From contig UQRE01000009.1 of NCBI GenBank assembly GCA_900543415.1, forward strand, positions 1 through 64,000: 64,000 nt of DNA, in the 5' to 3' direction. Shown here piece by piece: positions 60,968 through 64,000 of the stretch. The first letter of the stretch is position 1; every line of letters starts with the position of its first letter. Source of the stretch: an uncultured Dorea sp. GTDB taxonomy: Bacteria; Bacillota; Clostridia; Lachnospirales; Lachnospiraceae. The translations under genes were made by a program, and so were the position numbers. Below the pieces are notes generated by a model. That model had not been told where the DNA came from. It worked only from the letters and a program-made list of their open reading frames with translations, and did no database searches.

Positions 60968-62266
60968 CTATTTTGCAACTGCTGCCTCTACCTGTCCCTG
61001 ATAGTCAGACAATACTTTATCCATATCTGTTCCTGATAAAATCTGTTGTAAGGCTTCTGTCATCATATCTTCAATTGCATATGTATCCTGTCCGTAATTT
61101 ACAGTAGGAACTGCATTCTGCCATTCTGCAAAGTCTGCAAATACTTCCTGTCCGCCGTAGTATTCAATTCCCTTTGTGTAATTTTCAGCACTCTCTGCTG
61201 CTTTTAATGTGCTCACAAGATTAATATCTACAGCAAGCTGATTCATAAGTTCTGCATTAGAAGCAAATGTTTTAGAAAGGAAATCTTTTGCAAGTTCTTC
61301 GTGTCCTACGTTCTTAAGAACATACCATCCAGCTCCTCCGATAGAAGAGGCATTAACTGAGTCAGCATTTTCAGCCATCTTAGGGAATGCTGCCACTGCC
61401 CATTTACCACTCTGGTCTTCTGCTTTCAGAATAGATGGTGAAATCCAACATCCTATCGGAACAGATGCTACATCGCCATTGTTAAACGCTCCCACGAACT
61501 GATCCCAGTCAGATACCTGTTTGGAAATTCCAGAATCAACTATTTTCTGATAAGTTGAAAATGCCTGTTTTAATGCTTCGTTATCTTTGATATTAACTTT
61601 TCCTTCTTCATCTGTATACCATGCGCCTGCACTCTGAAGCATCATTCGAATCTGTCCCAAATCACTTGGATCAAGTGTAAGCATATGTTTACCTGTTTTT
61701 TCTTTTACTGCTTTACCAATCTCAATGTATTTGTCCCATGTAAGATTCTGCATGTCTTCGCTTGTATATCCAGCCTGTTCAATCAAATCTGTACGGTAGA
61801 ATACTGCTGCAACACCACTGTCAAATGGAATGCCATACATCTTACCATCTACCTGATTAACTCCTGTCTTATAAGAAGCAAAATCATCAGCGCTTGCAAT
61901 ATCACTTAAGTCTGCAAATTCGTCCTGATATGCTGTCAAATAACCTTGAATTCTGTAATCTTCAATCAATACAATATCCGGAAGACCATCATAAGAACCA
62001 GAAGATAAGCTTGTGTTTAATTTTGCCACAATATCATCCTGCGCCATTGTCACAACTTCTACTTCTGCATCAGGATTTTCTTTCGCATAGATATCTTTCG
62101 CTTCATTTGCTGCCTTAATATTAAAAGATTCATCCCATGCCCAGATTGTCAGTTTGTTATCATCCTTCTTTTTCGCTTTTTCTCCGTCTCCGGAACTTCC
62201 GCATGCCGCTAAACTGAGTGTCATCATGCCCGCTAACGCCATTGCTGCGATTCTTTTAAATTTCAT
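60968..62266 (-). CDS. Sugar ABC transporter solute-binding lipoprotein
   Basis: 432 residues. A lipoprotein signal (MTLSLAACGSSG, Cys22) is followed by a type 1 solute-binding domain: KLTIWAWDESFNIKAANEAKDIYAKENP, DIVLIEDYRIQGYL, YGIPFDSGVAAVFYRTDL and VASVPIGCWISPSIL. Its genes for permeases, LacZ and alpha-galactosidase indicate a galactoside ligand such as lactose, melibiose, raffinose or a galacto-oligosaccharide. Strong AAAGGAGG site. It is the first gene of the operon; no sigma-A promoter was clear upstream, consistent with activator (YesN) dependence. Confidence 0.94.
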   Translation of the reverse strand: MKFKRIAAMALAGMMTLSLAACGSSGDGEKAKKKDDNKLTIWAWDESFNIKAANEAKDIYAKENPDAEVEVVTMAQDDIVAKLNTSLSSGSYDGLPDIVLIEDYRIQGYLTAYQDEFADLSDIASADDFASYKTGVNQVDGKMYGIPFDSGVAAVFYRTDLIEQAGYTSEDMQNLTWDKYIEIGKAVKEKTGKHMLTLDPSDLGQIRMMLQSAGAWYTDEEGKVNIKDNEALKQAFSTYQKIVDSGISKQVSDWDQFVGAFNNGDVASVPIGCWISPSILKAEDQSGKWAVAAFPKMAENADSVNASSIGGAGWYVLKNVGHEELAKDFLSKTFASNAELMNQLAVDINLVSTLKAAESAENYTKGIEYYGGQEVFADFAEWQNAVPTVNYGQDTYAIEDMMTEALQQILSGTDMDKVLSDYQGQVEAAVAK

Positions 62267-62438
62267 ACTCTTATTTCCTCCTTTAGGTATTTGTTATTCG
62301 TTAATAAGACTTTATCACAAACACATTTTTTTCTAATAGGATTATTTTCATTCGTATTTTCATTTTCTTTGTATTTTATGGGAAAATTTTACACTAATAA
62401 TATTATTTTTTGATTTTTGCACTTTTGTCACATTTTAA

Positions 62439-62469
62439 ATATTTTCATATCATATTGATATGAAAATAT
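62439..62469. promoter_or_regulatory. 14-bp perfect inverted repeat upstream of the galactoside operon
   Basis: ATATTTTCATATCA (62439-62452) and its exact reverse complement (62456-62469) flank a 3-base centre. It lies about 170 bases upstream of the binding-protein start, between that operon and the end of aroF. It has no T tail of its own, so an operator role is more likely than termination. Confidence 0.5.
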
Positions 62470-62503
62470 GACTAAACTCCATCCATAACACATTGTCAAA
62501 AAA

Positions 62504-62550
62504 AGCCTTCGAACTAATGAAATTATATCTGTTTCTTCAGCTCGAAAGCT
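62504..62550 (-). terminator. Terminator after aroF
   Basis: AGCCTTCGA (62504-62512) pairs with TCGAAAGCT (62542-62550) with one mismatch; T7 follows on the minus strand, about 20 bases past the aroF stop. Confidence 0.65.
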
Positions 62551-62567
62551 CCTATAAATGACACTAT

Positions 62568-63599
62568 TTAACATTTCTCTGCAATCTCATAGATCAGACG
62601 CTCTGTATCTGTCCATCCAAGACACGGATCTGTGATAGAGCGTCCATATACCCGTTCACTGTCTATGCTCTGATTGCCTTCTTCCAGATAGCTTTCAATC
62701 ATAACACCTTTTACCAGTGCCTTAAGTTCCGGGTTGTAATTCCGACTATGGATCACTTCGCTGACAATACGTATCTGTTCTTTGAACTTCTTATTTGAGT
62801 TTGAATGATTGGCATCAATGATTGCCGCAGGATTTTTCAGTTCTTTCTTCTTATAGGCTTCCAGAAGACGCACAAGATCTTCATAATGATAGTTCGGAAT
62901 ACAGGTTCCGTATTTATCTACGCCGCCACGCAAAATCACATGTGCAAGATCATTTCCCTCCGTTGTCACATCCATACCGCGATAAATAAACCGGTGCGAA
63001 TGTTGTGCTGCGACAACCGAATTCAACATAACAGCAAAATCTCCACTGGTTGGATTCTTCATACCAATCGGTATATCCATACCACTGGCTGTCAGTCTGT
63101 GCTGCTGATTCTCTACGGATCTGGCTCCGATAGCCTCATAGGACAGAATATCGTCCAGATAGCTCCGGTTCTCCGGGTAAAGCATCTCGTCTGCTGCTGT
63201 CAATCCACTTTCTTCAATCGCACGCAAATGCATCTTACGAATCGCTATGATCCCTGCCAGCAGATCCGGCGCTTTATCCGGTTCCGGCTGATGAAGCATT
63301 CCTTTATAGCCTTCTCCGGTTGTTCTTGGCTTATTCGTATAGATTCTTGGGATGATCATCAGACGGTCTGATACTTTTTCATTCACTTTTGCCAAACGAT
63401 TCACGTATTCACAGACAGAATCCTCATTATCTGCCGAACATGGACCAACCAGAACAATAAACTTATCTGATTTCCCGGTAAAAATATCTCTGATTTCCCG
63501 ATCTCTTTCTTTTTTAATTCCCTTTGATTTCTCCGGCATTGGATATTCTGCTTTTAAATCTGCCGGAAGCGGAAGTTCTGCATTTACTTTCATTCCCAT
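62568..63599 (-). CDS. aroF: 3-deoxy-7-phosphoheptulonate synthase (class I DAHP synthase)
   Basis: 343 residues, the AroFGH-type enzyme that joins PEP and erythrose 4-phosphate to begin aromatic amino-acid synthesis. Conserved segments: VGPCSADN, RIYTNKPRTTGEGYKGMLHQP, GARSVENQQHRLTASGMDIPIGMKNPTSGDF, AAQHSHRFIYRG (metal His) and IDANHSNSNKKFKEQ. Which end-product inhibits it cannot be told from sequence. It is monocistronic, with a weak-looking promoter at 63673-63701 and a terminator at 62504-62550. Confidence 0.95.
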   Translation of the reverse strand: MGMKVNAELPLPADLKAEYPMPEKSKGIKKERDREIRDIFTGKSDKFIVLVGPCSADNEDSVCEYVNRLAKVNEKVSDRLMIIPRIYTNKPRTTGEGYKGMLHQPEPDKAPDLLAGIIAIRKMHLRAIEESGLTAADEMLYPENRSYLDDILSYEAIGARSVENQQHRLTASGMDIPIGMKNPTSGDFAVMLNSVVAAQHSHRFIYRGMDVTTEGNDLAHVILRGGVDKYGTCIPNYHYEDLVRLLEAYKKKELKNPAAIIDANHSNSNKKFKEQIRIVSEVIHSRNYNPELKALVKGVMIESYLEEGNQSIDSERVYGRSITDPCLGWTDTERLIYEIAEKC

Positions 63600-63672
63600 T
63601 CTGTATTACCTCGTTGCCTGCTTAAAACAGTCCTTCTATCTTTCAAATATATGTTACATTTATTTTCCGTTA

Positions 63673-63701
63673 ATTGTATCATAATTCATTTGAAATTGAA
63701 A
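63673..63701 (-). promoter_or_regulatory. aroF promoter
   Basis: Minus-strand TTTCAA (63696-63701) and TACAAT (63673-63678), spacer 17. The -35 element is weak. Confidence 0.45.
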
Positions 63702-63738
63702 ATATTTTTTACAGGAAAATGTGATTCTCGCATACAAA

Positions 63739-63764
63739 AACCCCGCTTGTTTCCAAGCGGGGTT
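63739..63764 (-). terminator. Terminator after ppdK
   Basis: A perfect 11-bp GC-rich stem, AACCCCGCTTG (63739-63749) with CAAGCGGGGTT (63754-63764), followed on the minus strand by a T run. Confidence 0.92.
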
Positions 63765-63797
63765 CTATGCTTCAATCTATTAATTCAATTGAAAATC

Positions 63798-64000
63798 TTA
63801 TTTCTCAGCGATAGCTGCCTGTGCAGCTGCAAGACGAGCGATCGGTACACGGAATGGTGAACAAGATACGTAGTCTAATCCAATCTTGTGACAGAATTCT
63901 ACAGAACTTGGGTCTCCACCGTGCTCTCCACAGATACCGATGTGAAGGTTTGGATTAACCGGTTTGCCTAAGTTAATAGACATTTCCATTAATTTACCAA
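63798..64000 (-). CDS. ppdK: Pyruvate, phosphate dikinase, C-terminal end (runs off the window)
   Basis: The last 60-odd residues of PPDK are present. HIGICGEHGGDPSSVEFCHKIGLDYVSCSPFRVPIARLAAAQAAI is the characteristic C-terminal segment of the PEP/pyruvate-binding TIM barrel, with the catalytic Cys in GLDYVSCSPFRVP-type context and the metal-site GEHGGDP. The enzyme interconverts pyruvate, ATP and phosphate with PEP, AMP and pyrophosphate. Only the 3' end is visible; the rest lies beyond position 64000. Confidence 0.95.
   Translation of the reverse strand, partial: GKLMEMSINLGKPVNPNLHIGICGEHGGDPSSVEFCHKIGLDYVSCSPFRVPIARLAAAQAAIAEK

Noticed and set aside
1..64000. CRISPR arrays, rRNA, tRNA genes, complete insertion sequences or prophage
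   Set aside because: Reading both strands showed no regularly spaced repeats, no tRNA-like cloverleaf sequence ending in a TTC arm, no rRNA segments and no transposase or integrase motifs within the window.

Overview
The window looks like a chromosomal segment of a low-GC Gram-positive spore-former, most likely a gut Lachnospiraceae bacterium (Clostridium cluster XIVa, the Ruminococcus gnavus/Dorea/Blautia neighbourhood). This rests on gene content and order: T-box leaders, a SpoIID gene, sortase-type surface proteins, a DUF6465 protein, a fused FeoA-FeoB, a NiaR-controlled nadABC set and GH36/GH2 utilisation genes. The species cannot be fixed from sequence reading alone. Nearly every gene is on the minus strand; only cspA and one small secreted protein are on the plus strand.

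Layout. 1-3.9 kb: fructose PTS genes (fruR-fruK and the start of fruA, which stops early at the window edge) and ptsI. 4.1-4.75 kb: cspA, then a probable UGA-decoded selenoprotein of the HesB-like CC/Se type. 4.8-14.2 kb: an unusual accessory locus. It holds a BlaI-like repressor, a four-helix membrane protein, an HlyD-like adaptor, two sugar-type ABC permeases, a lipoprotein that joins a propeller-like domain to a solute-binding domain, two small secreted proteins, a BlaR1-like metalloprotease and another lipoprotein. Two promoters of this locus carry the same 18-nt AT-rich box. 14.4-22.2 kb: queA, pheST (Phe T-box, with a hairpin-rich repeat between pheS and pheT), a BrkB-family membrane protein, spoIID and a 6S RNA gene. 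22.2-30.2 kb: pckA, thrC, a NhaC antiporter, leuD, leuC and a thioester-type surface protein.

30.5-38.8 kb: a PHP hydrolase, a small 56-residue membrane ORF, a TMEM198-like protein, a DUF6465 protein, an ArsP_2-type exporter, a cytidylate-kinase-like protein, a YitT protein, a DMT exporter, an AarF/UbiB kinase with a phasin-like partner, and an undecaprenol/diacylglycerol kinase. 38.9-42 kb: a TrpXYZ-type ABC importer behind a T-box whose specifier reads UGG (Trp). 42.1-48.2 kb: the FeoA-FeoB fusion, niaR and nadCBA. 48.3-50.4 kb: a leucine-rich-repeat, sortase-anchored surface protein broken by two homopolymer frameshifts. 50.5-62.3 kb: a galactoside operon (binding protein, two permeases, lacZ, YesN/YesM two-component system, alpha-galactosidase). 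62.6-64 kb: aroF and the 3' end of ppdK.

The most notable items are the in-frame UGA selenoprotein candidate, the BlaR/BlaI-bracketed hybrid transporter locus with its shared operator-like box, the doubly frameshifted surface protein, and the truncated fruA. Database identities are inferred from recalled family motifs; no search was run.
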